From Bacillus sp. Xin1 (GTDB lineage Bacteria > Bacillota > Bacilli > Bacillales > Bacillaceae_G): a stretch of 64,000 nt of DNA. The stretch lies in the NCBI RefSeq assembly GCF_013314535.1, contig NZ_JABUAE010000003.1, positions 186,001-250,000 of the forward strand, written 5' to 3'. The notes under the pieces were generated by a model, which was not told where the DNA came from, ran no database searches, and saw only the letters and a program-made list of their open reading frames with translations. Position numbers and translations under genes: made by a program. This document shows, piece after piece, positions 6,849-19,516 of this stretch (its first letter is position 1; each line of letters opens with the position of its first letter).

Positions 6849-7861
6849 TTTCATATTTTCTACAAACTCGTTCTAATTCTTCTAACATGTCATGAATCGA
6901 TAATATTTCAAATAGGATAATAGCTTCACTTGAAAAATGATGATGATAATCATGTGGTTTACGCTCCGCTAAATCGTTTTTATGATTCTAAAATTATTGA
7001 GCTAGTTCATCGACAAGTCGGTAATGCTTAAAATCAATTTCATAACAATTATTCCGCAATATTGATATCATTACACTTTGTAGCGTTTCTTTTTCTTTTT
7101 GAGACCATCTACATTCTTTTGTATGTGTACTTGTTAAGTTATTAAGGTGATAAATAATTTGGTGTAAGATGTGAAGTTGTTTTTGAATAGATAAATAAAA
7201 ATCTACGCATTTCTTTTTTTGTGTGACGATGATATTTCCAATCCTTTTGTTCATAATGAACAAATTGAACAGCCTTTTGTAAAAGTTGCGTCAACTTCTT
7301 GAGTTTTCTTGCTGTTTCTTTTTCAATGCCTCTTCCCTGATTAACTTGCTTCGACCATTCCTTCATAATATCAGCTGTTTTCATAAACAATTCATTTTTG
7401 CAGTTTATGATTGTTTTCGTATAATGCCGAGGTAAAATGAGAAAGTTCACTAGTGTGGATACGATAATTCCTGTTGAAGTCGTAGCTAATCGAACAAGAA
7501 AAGCTGAAAAATAGTGATCCGCAGTAACTGGAATCATTGCTACAGCTGTTAAAGTTGCAACTAACATACCGACATGCAATTTTAATTTTTGACACGTTAC
7601 AATTGTAAACATCGCTGCCAATGCATATGAAATGGCTTGGTGGCCAAATAAAAAAGTAAATGTCATCGCATATGCCGAACCGATTGTTGAAGCTGGAAAG
7701 CGAATCAACCCTTTCTTTATCGAGTCTGTTGTGGTCGGTTCAATTGTTACGATTGCTGTAATAACAGCAAAAATTGTAGGGATATTGAGAAAATCACAAA
7801 CTAAAACTGTAAGAAAGACCGCAATCCCAGTTTTTATGACTCTTCCCCAATTAAATTCCAT
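6823..7861 (-). pseudogene. Aromatic acid exporter family (ArAE_1/FUSC-like) membrane protein, disrupted
   Basis: The N-terminal ~220 residues ([20 protein letters not shown], then [17 protein letters not shown] and further membrane helices) are a typical ArAE_1 membrane domain. Near 7185-7215 the frame shifts: continuation [19 protein letters not shown] is in another frame. That frame then meets two in-frame stops two codons apart (TAA at 6994-6996, TAG at 6988-6990), each explainable by a C-to-T change in a Gln codon, before a natural C-terminus ([19 protein letters not shown]) to a TAA at 6823. The total span equals a multiple of three plus one, fitting one net frameshift. The intact protein would be ~346 aa. 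Confidence 0.75.
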
Positions 7862-7950
7862 TTTCCTACATGATACATTCACAAATTCCTTCATTTCTGT
7901 TTCATTTTTACATCTTTACAAAATAATATTCCATCTATATCGTAACAAAT

Positions 7951-7993
7951 AAAAAAGCTTACTGCATAAAATATTTTTGAAGTAAGCTTTTTT
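7951..7993. terminator. Bidirectional terminator
   Basis: AAAAAAGCTTACT pairs with AGTAAGCTTTTTT across a 16-nt loop. It lies immediately downstream of the GNAT gene on the minus strand. Confidence 0.8.
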
Positions 7994-8004
7994 ACTATAA
8001 TTAT

Positions 8005-8514
8005 TTACTTTTCTAGTGGTAGATATAAAATCAGTTGCCTTCCAATTGGCCCCATTCTTCTTTGGCCTCTATCTTCAAAACCTACTTTTAAATACAACTT
8101 TTGAGCAGGAATATTCCGTTCGTTTACAGCTAGTACAATTTCATTTTTATCTGGAAAATAAGATGAGACAAAGTCATGTAATAATGTTAATCCTTTTTTT
8201 GCATATCCTTTCCCTTGTTCTGCATAATTGATAGAAAAGGCCGCTAAAAGTAAAGCATTCGGATTATCTGTGTATTCAGCTACCCGCACTCCTGATTGCA
8301 ATGCAAAAATTCCTACTGGTATATGATTCGCTAAAATGACAACAATATTTCGAGTCATATCTTTTTTAGCTTTTTCAAGCAAATCACTCGGGTTTGCTGT
8401 AAACTGGATTTGTTCACTAGGTAAAGTAAATGCTTCTATGATTTTTTTATATTTTTCATCATATGGAATTAGCTGAATCTCTTCTGTTTGTAAATTCACT
8501 TTCATTTCCCCCAT
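8005..8514 (-). CDS. GNAT family N-acetyltransferase
   Basis: About 169 aa. The acetyl-CoA pyrophosphate-binding motif is EQGKGYAKKGLTLL (Q/RxxGxG/A), followed by the conserved beta-bulge NERNIPAQKLYLKVGF. Substrate is not predictable. The start is uncertain: ATG 8514, ATG 8505 and GTG 8499 are all in frame, and a GGGGG tract is best spaced (8 nt) for the GTG. It stands alone between two terminators. Confidence 0.8.
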   Translation of the reverse strand: MGEMKVNLQTEEIQLIPYDEKYKKIIEAFTLPSEQIQFTANPSDLLEKAKKDMTRNIVVILANHIPVGIFALQSGVRVAEYTDNPNALLLAAFSINYAEQGKGYAKKGLTLLHDFVSSYFPDKNEIVLAVNERNIPAQKLYLKVGFEDRGQRRMGPIGRQLILYLPLEK

Positions 8515-8632
8515 CTCTTTTCGATTATTTCCAAGTGATTGGATAGAACTTTAGGAATTATCAAATTTCAATCCTATTATTATCATTAAAACATATACTC
8601 ACCTTTAAATAAACTGAATATTGATAGATAAG

Positions 8633-8667
8633 AAAACATCTCGTACCATATAGCACGAGATGTTTTT
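8633..8667. terminator. Terminator of the sleB-ypeB-lipoprotein operon
   Basis: AAAACATCTCGT and ACGAGATGTTTT form a 12-bp stem immediately after the last gene of the germination operon. Confidence 0.8.
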
Positions 8668-8668
8668 C

Positions 8669-9265
8669 TTATCTGTTAAGATGATTATTCGATTGATCAT
8701 TTTGTTCTTTTCTTAATTCATTCTCTTCACCTTTTGGTAATTGTTTATCATTCTCTTTAATCGGATTTGTTTCTTTATTTTCTATCATGTCATTTGGTAC
8801 TTGCGGCATAACACGTCCTACAATGGCAGCAAGCTCATCAAGAATTCCTTCTCCTGCTTTCCCGTGTCTAATTTGATTACCCATTTGTTTTAATCGTTCA
8901 TACGTATCAACATCGGCTACAACTACTGCATTTGCACCATTTGGATCATGTTTTAGACTTTCAGCAACAGCATACTTGATTGATTCTACTCGGGAGCGAT
9001 CCAATTTTGCTTTTACATCTATCCCAACGACTGCGTATTTTCCTACAACTACCGCTGTCGCATCTCTCACGCCTGGTATACTAGCAGCTAAAGATGCTAA
9101 ATGATCAGCTACCTTTTCATTTGGCCTGTTTTGATCTGTTCTATAATTAACGTTTCTCATAGAAATATTTTTTTGCTCTGGTTTTTCTTGAGCATTATCT
9201 TGCTTTCCAACGCTACACCCAGTAATAGCAAAACAAATCATAAACATGTATATAAGAAGTTTCAT
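8669..9265 (-). CDS. YhcN/YlaJ family sporulation lipoprotein
   Basis: About 198 aa. A lipoprotein signal peptide (MKLLIYMFMICFAITGC) ends in the lipobox AITGC. The YhcN/YlaJ domain follows (VADHLASLAASIPGVRDATAVV, then DPNGANAVVVADVDTYERL), and the tail is Lys/Glu/Asn-rich. ATG 9265 is preceded by GGTGAGAATA. It is the third gene after sleB and ypeB, 26 bp downstream of ypeB, the arrangement known in the B. cereus group. The protein is expected in the spore inner membrane, where YlaJ-like lipoproteins contribute to germination. Confidence 0.88.
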   Translation of the reverse strand: MKLLIYMFMICFAITGCSVGKQDNAQEKPEQKNISMRNVNYRTDQNRPNEKVADHLASLAASIPGVRDATAVVVGKYAVVGIDVKAKLDRSRVESIKYAVAESLKHDPNGANAVVVADVDTYERLKQMGNQIRHGKAGEGILDELAAIVGRVMPQVPNDMIENKETNPIKENDKQLPKGEENELRKEQNDQSNNHLNR

Positions 9266-9291
9266 TATTCTCACCACTTTATCATTGATGT

Positions 9292-10632
9292 TTAATCATA
9301 AACCTTTTCTACAGCCTGCATCTTTTGCACTTTTTCTTCTGTTCCGTCATTTGCATTAATAAAAATTTGGTACGTATCTTTTCCTAATGTACCAACAAAT
9401 TCATAACACAGTACTTCCTTATGCACATCATTTACAACAAGCGCCTTACGTTCTTCCATTACTTTTACATCTGGATTGATTTTCTTTCTTGCATCAGCAA
9501 CTGTTAATTTTACGACCGGAATAGTCCGTTTTTGATGCGATGCTAAATAGTCCTTTGCGGAAAAACCAACAATTGATCCATCATCTAAAGCGATTTTCAT
9601 TTGAATTGCTTCTGGGTAAATGCGCACATTATTTTCATTAACAACGTACGTAAACACACCAATATTATCGTATTGTGAACTATCATAAAGCTCCATATCG
9701 GTGAACTTATGGTCCTTTAAGAAAGTTAATCCTTTATTTCCTGCGTCATTCAAACTAATTTTTTGTTCCTTAATCTCACGGTTATTCATTACCCAAATTG
9801 GATATCCACCTTTTTCGGTAATATCCATATAAAATTCATTTTTTGTTGCAGGATCTTGAATTTTCACACTGTAAAAAGATTCTTTTGCACCTTTTCCACT
9901 TTTCTCAACTTCTACTTTTTCATTTCCTTTTAAATTTAAAAACGTTTTTGCGATTTTTGCCGCTTCATCTTTTGAAATAGCTTTACCCGTCGCTTCAAAT
10001 CCGCCTTTTTTAGCTTTTTGCATACTTGTAAAAGTCGGCCCAAAATTATTTGACGAATAGGATGCGACGTTCTTTTCAACCGTTTTGAGCCCATCAATAA
10101 TTGTGTTATCTGCTGGATCTTTATTTGATGCAAGCGCAAGTTCTACATCCATCCAACGCAAATTATTTTTTAAAACAAGATGTTGCACTTTCCGAAGCTC
10201 GTCTTGAATATCCCTTGCATTTGAATATAAATTTTGCAATGCTTTGTATTCTTGATCATTTAAAGGCTCTTTCTCTAAATCACGAATTGCAGTGCGATAA
10301 CTAAAATCGCCAATATTCGCTAGAAATTCCTCCGTTTTATTAAACGGCATTAATGTTAAAGGAAGTTGTCCTACATCAGAACGAGCTTCCGATGTTAAAC
10401 GCCATACATCCGCTAATGCCGGTGATAAAGATGTGCGCGAATTCATTGCGAGTGTCGTTCCAATTTTATCGTGCAGTAAATCAACCTCATATGCTAAATC
10501 ATGAAATGCACGCTGATAACTGTTTTCAGCTCGAATCAATACCGCATTTTTTTCTTGATGTTCTTTATACCCCCAATATCCTGTTCCAACTACACCGATT
10601 GTTAATAATACAATTATGATACCTCTTAACAT
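9292..10632 (-). CDS. ypeB: Germination protein YpeB
   Basis: A 446-aa protein with an N-terminal membrane anchor (MLRGIIIVLLTIGVVGTGYW), a helical middle region and C-terminal PepSY-like repeats (KAISKDEAAKIAKTFLN, TVADARKKINPDVKV). YpeB is required for stable deposition of SleB in the spore and restrains its activity until it is cut in germination. ATG 10632 lies 6 nt after GGAGGTG and 15 bp downstream of sleB, so they are co-transcribed in the forespore. Length and order match B. cereus and B. anthracis. Confidence 0.95.
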   Translation of the reverse strand: MLRGIIIVLLTIGVVGTGYWGYKEHQEKNAVLIRAENSYQRAFHDLAYEVDLLHDKIGTTLAMNSRTSLSPALADVWRLTSEARSDVGQLPLTLMPFNKTEEFLANIGDFSYRTAIRDLEKEPLNDQEYKALQNLYSNARDIQDELRKVQHLVLKNNLRWMDVELALASNKDPADNTIIDGLKTVEKNVASYSSNNFGPTFTSMQKAKKGGFEATGKAISKDEAAKIAKTFLNLKGNEKVEVEKSGKGAKESFYSVKIQDPATKNEFYMDITEKGGYPIWVMNNREIKEQKISLNDAGNKGLTFLKDHKFTDMELYDSSQYDNIGVFTYVVNENNVRIYPEAIQMKIALDDGSIVGFSAKDYLASHQKRTIPVVKLTVADARKKINPDVKVMEERKALVVNDVHKEVLCYEFVGTLGKDTYQIFINANDGTEEKVQKMQAVEKVYD

Positions 10633-10647
10633 GTCTTCACCTCCGCT

Positions 10648-11403
10648 CTATTTACAGAAAATATGTTTGCCGATTTTTTTAATTTGTGGTCGAGTCCAAA
10701 TCCATTTACTCGTTGCCGTATCTGGATTGAAATAATACAGTGCATTTCCGGTAGGATCCCAGCCATTAATCGCATCTAATACAGCTTTTTTCGCCGTTTC
10801 ATTTGGCGTTAAGTAAATTTGTCCATCAGCAACTGCAGTAAATGCACGTGGTTCAAAAATCACCCCTGAAACTGTATTCGGGAATGATGCACTTGTCACG
10901 CGATTCAAAATAACTGCCGCAACTGCTACTTGACCTAAATATGGTTCACCACGTGATTCGCCATAAACTGCATTCGCCATTAATTGAATATCATTTTGCG
11001 AGTAACCATTTGGTACATTTGTACCTTTATTCTGGGCTGGTTTTTTACCTTGTCCACCCGTCTGTCCTTTATTGGCAGTCGATTTCTCATACTTTGTCGC
11101 TTTTACAAGCATCTGTTTCGTCTTAGCACCCGCTAAGCCATCTACAGGTAAACCAAACTTTTGTTGAAAGTTTCTTAGTGCCCAATATGTACCCCAGCCA
11201 AATACACCATCCACTTTCCCTTTATAAAACCCGTTATATTTCAAGCGAGACTGTAATTCAATAACATCCTCTCCAGAGGCACCTCTCTGAATCACTTGAT
11301 TAGAAAAAGCTTGGACATTTCTCATTTGCCCACTACTAACAATGACAGATATACCGATTAATACAAACAAAATCAGTATTTTAAAAATAACTGTATGACG
11401 CAT
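10648..11403 (-). CDS. sleB: Spore cortex-lytic enzyme SleB
   Basis: About 251 aa. It has a signal peptide (FKILILFVLIGISVIV, cleavage near VQAFS), a peptidoglycan-binding domain (GEDVIELQSRLKYNGFYKG, GVFGWGTYWALRNFQ), a linker rich in Lys/Gly/Gln, and a hydrolase_2 catalytic domain with the catalytic Glu in NAVYGESRGEP and VAAVILNRV. SleB is a lytic transglycosylase that cuts muramic-lactam-containing cortex during germination. The upstream longer frame is not used: ATG 11403 (MRHTVIF) has AAGGAGGG 5 nt ahead. First gene of the operon. Confidence 0.96.
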   Translation of the reverse strand: MRHTVIFKILILFVLIGISVIVSSGQMRNVQAFSNQVIQRGASGEDVIELQSRLKYNGFYKGKVDGVFGWGTYWALRNFQQKFGLPVDGLAGAKTKQMLVKATKYEKSTANKGQTGGQGKKPAQNKGTNVPNGYSQNDIQLMANAVYGESRGEPYLGQVAVAAVILNRVTSASFPNTVSGVIFEPRAFTAVADGQIYLTPNETAKKAVLDAINGWDPTGNALYYFNPDTATSKWIWTRPQIKKIGKHIFCK

Positions 11404-11547
11404 ATGTTCCCTCCTTATTTGCAGTAATGATTTCATGGTTATGTTTTGTAAATAAAATACTTTTATGTAAAGAAGACAAAAAAATCCAAACTTATATGAT
11501 ATAGGCTGCATGTACACAATAAGAAAAACGAATAAAAGGAGGTCATT

Positions 11548-11880
11548 ATGAAGCGTATTTTTGCATGTTTCATCTTAGGAATTGTATTTCTTACAGCATA
11601 TTGCAATACATATACTCATCCATCTGTCGTTTATGCGCAACCACCATATGCAAAATGGGGGAAACTTGCTGTAGAAAAAACGAAAGAAAAGTATCCAAAA
11701 GCGCAAATTATTGATTACCTTCATATTGGAAGAAAACCAAAGACAGTTAATATAACAACTGAAAAGTTTAAATTATGGCTGCGTGAAGATGGAAAAGAGT
11801 ATGGGGTTTTTGTTGATGTAGAGTTTGATACGAAGACGGAGAAGTTTTTGAAGATTACCTTTCAAAAATCAAATCGATAA
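11548..11880 (+). CDS. DUF3889 family secreted protein
   Basis: A 110-aa protein with a signal peptide (MKRIFACFILGIVFLTAYC) followed by PPYAKWGKLAVEKTKEKYP and a C-terminal beta-rich part (EYGVFVDVEFDTKTEKFL). This is the pattern of the DUF3889/YqzG family of small exported Bacillus proteins, with function unknown. AAAGGAGG lies 6 nt before ATG 11548. It is divergent from sleB. Confidence 0.8.
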   Translation: MKRIFACFILGIVFLTAYCNTYTHPSVVYAQPPYAKWGKLAVEKTKEKYPKAQIIDYLHIGRKPKTVNITTEKFKLWLREDGKEYGVFVDVEFDTKTEKFLKITFQKSNR

Positions 11881-11899
11881 TTTTCTCGTTATAATTAAA

Positions 11900-11942
11900 A
11901 TAACCATCCTTACTAGACTTACCTTCTAGAAAGGATGGTTAT
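11900..11942. terminator. Terminator between convergent genes
   Basis: ATAACCATCCTT pairs with AAGGATGGTTAT. It sits between the DUF3889 gene and the tail of the damaged Pr6Pr gene. Confidence 0.7.
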
Positions 11943-11970
11943 AAGATTACTTATTGCATCTTCACTACTT

Positions 11971-12594
11971 TTATTTTTTCAATTTTAATGATCGATTCCC
12001 TAACATTTTTACAAGTACACAAATAACTCCAATCGCCAAGGCTATACCTACACTATATACAAAAACTCCATCATATCCATTAATCCTAGGATCTAAAAAT
12101 GGATATGGATACCAATCAATAAAAGATCCACATATTAAACTATAAATAACATATAATAACGGAAATAATAGCCAGCTTACTGCATGTTTCTATTTGATTT
12201 CTTTCGTTGGAGGATTTAGAACCCGATCTAAAATCATCGCAATTGGCATGATATAATGCAGGACCGTATTCACCCATGGTATTGGTGTTTGAAGCGATTC
12301 CTCGAGTCCTCTCAGTAATAAAAAATAGATTAACCCTGTTGTAAATATGTATACTGTTGCTGCTCCTCGAAGTACTCCAAATTGTTCAGAACGTCCAAAT
12401 GCCGCTGTCGCAAAACAACTTAAAGCAAGAATGATTGCGACCAAAATATTACTTTCAATGGTAAAGAAGCTAAAAAAGTTAATTGGATTAAATGGTTGAA
12501 TCTGTGCCCTTGTAACAAACTGTGTAAGGATTGCACTAAACGCTAAAATGCTTAAAAAGAACCTACATCCAACTATCATCTTCTCGCTTTTCAT
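11971..12594 (-). pseudogene. Pr6Pr-like membrane protein with an in-frame amber stop
   Basis: The product opens MKSEKMIVGCRFFLSILAF with several membrane helices (FFSFFTIESNILVAIILAL, VYIFTTGLIYFLLLRG, VNTVLHYIMPIAMILDRVL), the Pr6Pr layout. A TAG at 12190-12192 stops it at 134 residues. The same frame continues with KHAVSWLLFPLLYVIYSLI, DWYPYPFLDP and two more helices to a TAA at 11971, giving the usual ~207-aa length. One substitution therefore truncates the gene. ATG 12594 follows AAAGGAGAAGGC. Confidence 0.75.
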
Positions 12595-12645
12595 GCCTTC
12601 TCCTTTCTTTGTCATATATGATTCATTTTTATATCATGAAAATTA

Positions 12646-13299
12646 TCAAATCCTTCTAAGATTCTGCATCGTACAAGAAACGATAAAAATCGAAGCATTG
12701 TAGTGGCTTCTCTTCCTCCTCACTTGGATATATGGCAGCTCTAATTTACTCCATTTTTCCGTATCATCTAGGCATGTTATATAAGTCGTATAGCCTTCTC
12801 CATCAGAAGTAAATGAATGGTAGCGTGCTTCCCCTTGTGATAGTGCAAGATCAACTGCATCTCGTAATGGTTGTAATGATTCTCTATTTGCAATCATTAC
12901 AGCATCATCATGCCACATTTGCTGACTATATAAATGCTGTGTTTGATTAAAAACTTCAACACGATTTTGCAAAGCTACCCGAAATGCTTGAACTGCGTCT
13001 TCGTGAGAAAAGGCATCAACCTTTACATCCATTTCATAGACTTGAGCGGGATTACCTAACATTTCTAAATACAACGCTATATATGGTGTTACATTCACGA
13101 ATAAAATTTGCTTTTCTATAAAGTAATATGTATGGATTTCTTCCTCATTCTTCTTATAACAAACATACTGAACATCATTTCCGCACTGTTTTTGTTCTAT
13201 CTGTTTGAAACCGAATTGCTTTTTGTTCCCATTCTTTTTAAAACAAATCGTTTTTGAATCTAAAGCGATAAAAAAATATGGTGGATTCATTTCATACAT
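12646..13299 (-). CDS. Unknown protein, probably frameshifted near its 3' end
   Basis: About 217 aa, soluble, not recognised. ATG 13299 has AAAGGAG 5 nt upstream. The protein contains VDAFSHEDAVQAFRVALQNR and DAVDLALSQGEARYHSF, and ends in the odd basic tail RRKRSHYNASIFIVSC. Near 12745 a loss of one A in an A run would explain this: in the adjacent frame the DNA reads AAIYPSEEEEKPLQCFDF, then YRFLYDAES and a TAG at 12656, a far more natural end. I infer a recent single-base frameshift affecting the last ~30 residues, or a sequencing error. It sits between the Pr6Pr and serine hydrolase genes without an obvious link. Confidence 0.6.
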   Translation of the reverse strand: MYEMNPPYFFIALDSKTICFKKNGNKKQFGFKQIEQKQCGNDVQYVCYKKNEEEIHTYYFIEKQILFVNVTPYIALYLEMLGNPAQVYEMDVKVDAFSHEDAVQAFRVALQNRVEVFNQTQHLYSQQMWHDDAVMIANRESLQPLRDAVDLALSQGEARYHSFTSDGEGYTTYITCLDDTEKWSKLELPYIQVRRKRSHYNASIFIVSCTMQNLRRI

Positions 13300-13348
13300 T
13301 CTCCTTTTTATTACCATTTAACTTTACATACACATAAAAAACAAGAGT

Positions 13349-14317
13349 TTATGAAAACTCTTGTACATACTCTATAAATAATTTTAATGGTACTAATCCG
13401 CGCTTAGGCATCTGACTGCTTATAACAGCAACAAGTTCTAGTTGTGGTACGATGATAATATATTGCCCACCATATCCCATAGCGAAATATATACAATACG
13501 GTATGTAAAATCTTTCGTGATCTACTACCCACCAATGATATCCATATGCTCCGACATGCTCATATGTCATAAAATGAACTTTTCTGGATTCTTCAATCCA
13601 TCTTGATGAAACGATTCTCTCTCCATTCCAATATCCATTTTGTAAACATAACAGCCCGATTTTTAACAAATCTTCCGCTTTCATTTTCATACCAAATCCA
13701 CCTACATAAATACCTTGTGGATCTTGTTGCCATTCATACTCAGTAATTTGCAACGGATGAAATAAATGTTCTCTTGCGAATTGCTCTGTTGTCTTTCCAG
13801 TTGTTACTTGTAATATATAACTTAACAAATGTGATGAGCCTGAATTATAATTCATTTTTGTACCCATCTCTTCTATTAAAGGCTTTTGTAAAATATACTT
13901 CACCCAATCCTCGGATTCCACAAAATCATTTGGAAATACCACTCCATCCCCAAACTCTTTCCACTCTTCACCAGTTGTCATCGTCAACAAGTGGTACAAA
14001 GTTAATTCTTTCTTTTCTTTCGGTACATTCGGAATCCATTTTTCTATGGGCGTATGTATATCATTTATATACTCGTTGTCGATCGCTATACCAATTAACA
14101 TCGATACAATGCTTTTCGTAATAGAGTTCACTTTGTATAAATTTTGAGCGCACTCTGGTGTTTTATAATACTTAGTCGTTAATTCTCCATGCTGATACAC
14201 AAGGAATGCGTTCACTTTCTTTTTCATAAACGTATGTTCTAACTTGTAAAAATCCAATATGTATTCCTCCAACTGTATACTGGTCTTGTCTGTTTTTACT
14301 ATTCTACTCAAATCCAA
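13349..14317 (-). CDS. Serine hydrolase, class C beta-lactamase fold
   Basis: A 322-aa protein with the SxxK catalytic motif in NSITKSIVSMLIGIA, the YxN-type motif in MNYNSGSSHLLSY, and the conserved LTLYHLLTMTTG stretch of the PF00144 family. No signal peptide is visible, so it is likely cytoplasmic, which argues against a role as a secreted beta-lactamase; EstB-like esterases and peptidases share this fold. The N-terminus begins MDLSRIVKTDK. It stands alone. Confidence 0.85.
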   Translation of the reverse strand: MDLSRIVKTDKTSIQLEEYILDFYKLEHTFMKKKVNAFLVYQHGELTTKYYKTPECAQNLYKVNSITKSIVSMLIGIAIDNEYINDIHTPIEKWIPNVPKEKKELTLYHLLTMTTGEEWKEFGDGVVFPNDFVESEDWVKYILQKPLIEEMGTKMNYNSGSSHLLSYILQVTTGKTTEQFAREHLFHPLQITEYEWQQDPQGIYVGGFGMKMKAEDLLKIGLLCLQNGYWNGERIVSSRWIEESRKVHFMTYEHVGAYGYHWWVVDHERFYIPYCIYFAMGYGGQYIIIVPQLELVAVISSQMPKRGLVPLKLFIEYVQEFS

Positions 14318-14343
14318 TAAATATTTCTATTACTATACACTTT

Positions 14344-14460
14344 CTACAAAGGAAGACCTAAAACATCATTCGAAAAACGAATCGTTTCTGATGATAGGTA
14401 CTGCTTTTCAGAACAATAAGGGGTAGCGTCAGGAAAATGCAGATTTACAACGTTAAAGAA
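14344..14460 (-). other. Possible C-terminal gene remnant, unidentified
   Basis: A minus-strand open frame of ~38 codons bounded by stops reads VNLHFPDATPYCSEKQYL, then SSETIRFSNDVLGLPL and TAG. It has protein-like composition but no start codon or ribosome binding site. I could not identify the family. It could be the broken end of a lost gene, or chance. Confidence 0.25.
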
Positions 14461-14504
14461 ATTATATTATTAAAAAGCAACCTATAGTTTAAGTGATAGC
14501 ATTC

Positions 14505-14698
14505 ACAAATTTATATAAAAAGTCGATCTCCACATTTGGAAAGTCGACCATATTGATGTATTGAGTGAAGTTGGATCGGTAACTATCATTTTTAAGTATG
14601 CACCACCGATAAAGTTGGCTTCAACTTTTGTCCAAATGGAAAGATTGTAAGACACCGCTCTAGTATCCACTGAAGCGGTGCTACTAATTAAACCTTAA
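14505..14698 (-). other. Possible gene fragment downstream of rph
   Basis: An open frame of ~63 codons without a start reads TASVDTRAVSYNLSIW, KVEANFIGGAYLKMIVTDP and ends near a terminator. The beta-strand-like periodicity and balanced codon use resemble a secreted protein fragment. A TAA precedes it. It may be a remnant brought in or cut off together with the rifampin phosphotransferase gene. Not identified. Confidence 0.3.
14517..14549 (-). terminator. Likely terminator of the rph transcript
   Basis: On the minus strand GTCGACTTTCC and GGAGATCGAC form a stem followed by TTTTTAT. A second stem (GCACCGCT with AGCGGTGT, 14657-14688) lies closer to the gene but lacks a T run. Confidence 0.55.
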
Positions 14699-14710
14699 CG
14701 AACTCATTAG

Positions 14711-17963
<3,253 letters not shown>

Positions 17964-17999
17964 AAAAAGTACACCACACTTCAATAGGTGGTGTACTAC
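17964..17999 (-). terminator. Terminator of the kyn operon
   Basis: On the minus strand GTACACCAC and GTGGTGTAC form a 9-bp stem followed by TTTTTG, 10 nt after the kynA stop. Confidence 0.85.
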
Positions 18000-18009
18000 T
18001 ATCGCTATT

Positions 18010-18849
18010 TTATAATTTTGTTCGTACATTCCAAAGCTCTGGGAAAAATCGTTGATCCAGAACACGTTTTAAATAAGAAACACCAGACGATCCGCCAGTT
18101 CCCATCTTATGGCCGATAATACGCTCTACTGTTTTCATATGACGGAAGCGCCATTGCTGAAGCCAATCTTCAATATCAATTAACTTTTCAGCAAGTTGAT
18201 ATAAATCCCAATATTTCTTTACATCAGCATATACTTCTAACCAAGCTGCTTCAACTGTCGCATCTTCTTCATAAGGTTGTGTAATATCACGATTTAATAC
18301 CTCTTTGTTAATTGGGAACCCTTCCTTTACAAGCGCTTGAATCGCGACATCGTATAGGCTTGGCGCATGAAGTGCTTTATGCAAGCGAGCATGTAACTCT
18401 GGATCTTTTTCATAAATTTTTAATGCGTGCGGTGTTTTATAACCAAGCGCGTATTCAATCATACGATATTGATACGATTGAAACCCTGATGCTTGACCAA
18501 GTGAATCACGAAACTCAATGTATTCTGATGGTGTGAGCGTCGCAAGAATATCCCAAGATTGAATAATTTGCGATTGAATTTTTGAAACGCGTGCAAGCAT
18601 TTTAAAGGCTGGTGCTAATCTTTCATTTTGAATCGATTTGATAGCTGCACTAAGCTCATGTAAAATTAACTTCATCCAAAGTTCACTTGCTTGATGAATG
18701 ATAATAAATAACATCTCATCATGATGGTCGGAAAGCCTTTTTTGACTTCCTAGTAGACTATCTAATTGTAAGTACTCTCCATATGTCATATTCTCTTTAA
18801 AATCTGTGTGGATTCCTTTTTCCATAATTACTTTTTCGTTTTCTTTCAT
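18010..18849 (-). CDS. kynA: Tryptophan 2,3-dioxygenase
   Basis: A 279-aa haem dioxygenase that opens the indole ring of tryptophan to N-formylkynurenine. It shows the family motifs [35 protein letters not shown] and the C-terminal haem-proximal region [22 protein letters not shown] 18849 follows AAGGGGTG with 8 nt spacing. It is last in the kynU-kynB-kynA order, 34 bp after kynB. The operon lets the cell turn tryptophan into anthranilate and alanine. Confidence 0.96.
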   Translation of the reverse strand: MKENEKVIMEKGIHTDFKENMTYGEYLQLDSLLGSQKRLSDHHDEMLFIIIHQASELWMKLILHELSAAIKSIQNERLAPAFKMLARVSKIQSQIIQSWDILATLTPSEYIEFRDSLGQASGFQSYQYRMIEYALGYKTPHALKIYEKDPELHARLHKALHAPSLYDVAIQALVKEGFPINKEVLNRDITQPYEEDATVEAAWLEVYADVKKYWDLYQLAEKLIDIEDWLQQWRFRHMKTVERIIGHKMGTGGSSGVSYLKRVLDQRFFPELWNVRTKL

Positions 18850-18883
18850 AAGCTGAACACCCCTTCTATGCATTATGACTATT

Positions 18884-19513
18884 CTATAGTGGTCTTATTA
18901 CCGCACGAACTGGACTACCATCGGCATCTGTCAATGCAAGCGGCAAGGCAATCAGTTCATAATCTCCGTCTTGTACATGATCTAATACAACGTTTTCTAA
19001 AATATGAATACCGTGCTTAAATAGTTGATGATGCGCTGCTAATTCTTTATCATCGAGCGGATCTACAGAAGGTACATCTACTCCAATTAATTGAATGCCT
19101 TTTTCCGAAAGAAATGGCGCAATATCAGCACGCAAATATGGGATTGTTTCAGGAAATTCTTGTGCATTTCCATGTGAAGCAGTCCGAAGTAATAGCCTCT
19201 CTACACCATCTAACTTAAATTTTTCTAATTCTTTTGCACCAATGCTTTCCATACCTGATACATCTATTATTCGAGCTTTACCAACATAGACGTTAACATC
19301 CAAATCTAGTACTTTTTTTCCGTTATTATCAAAATGAAATGGCGCATCAATATGCGTACCTGTATGAATACTCATCGTTAATTTTCCAACATTAACAGAT
19401 CCACTTTGCTCTTTTGACCATGATACTTCATAGGAAAAAGGTGTATCCCCGGGCCACGTCGCAATCTCATTATTTAATGGTTGTGAAATATCAATCCAGT
19501 CAGATCCTTTCAT
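18884..19513 (-). CDS. kynB: Kynurenine formamidase
   Basis: A 209-aa metal-dependent cyclase-family amidohydrolase. The zinc-binding motif is [12 protein letters not shown] and the conserved WPGDTPF follows the N-terminus ([17 protein letters not shown]). It hydrolyses N-formylkynurenine to kynurenine and formate. The start is 3 nt after the kynU stop, so translation is coupled. Confidence 0.95.
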   Translation of the reverse strand: MKGSDWIDISQPLNNEIATWPGDTPFSYEVSWSKEQSGSVNVGKLTMSIHTGTHIDAPFHFDNNGKKVLDLDVNVYVGKARIIDVSGMESIGAKELEKFKLDGVERLLLRTASHGNAQEFPETIPYLRADIAPFLSEKGIQLIGVDVPSVDPLDDKELAAHHQLFKHGIHILENVVLDHVQDGDYELIALPLALTDADGSPVRAVIRPL

Positions 19514-19516
19514 CGC

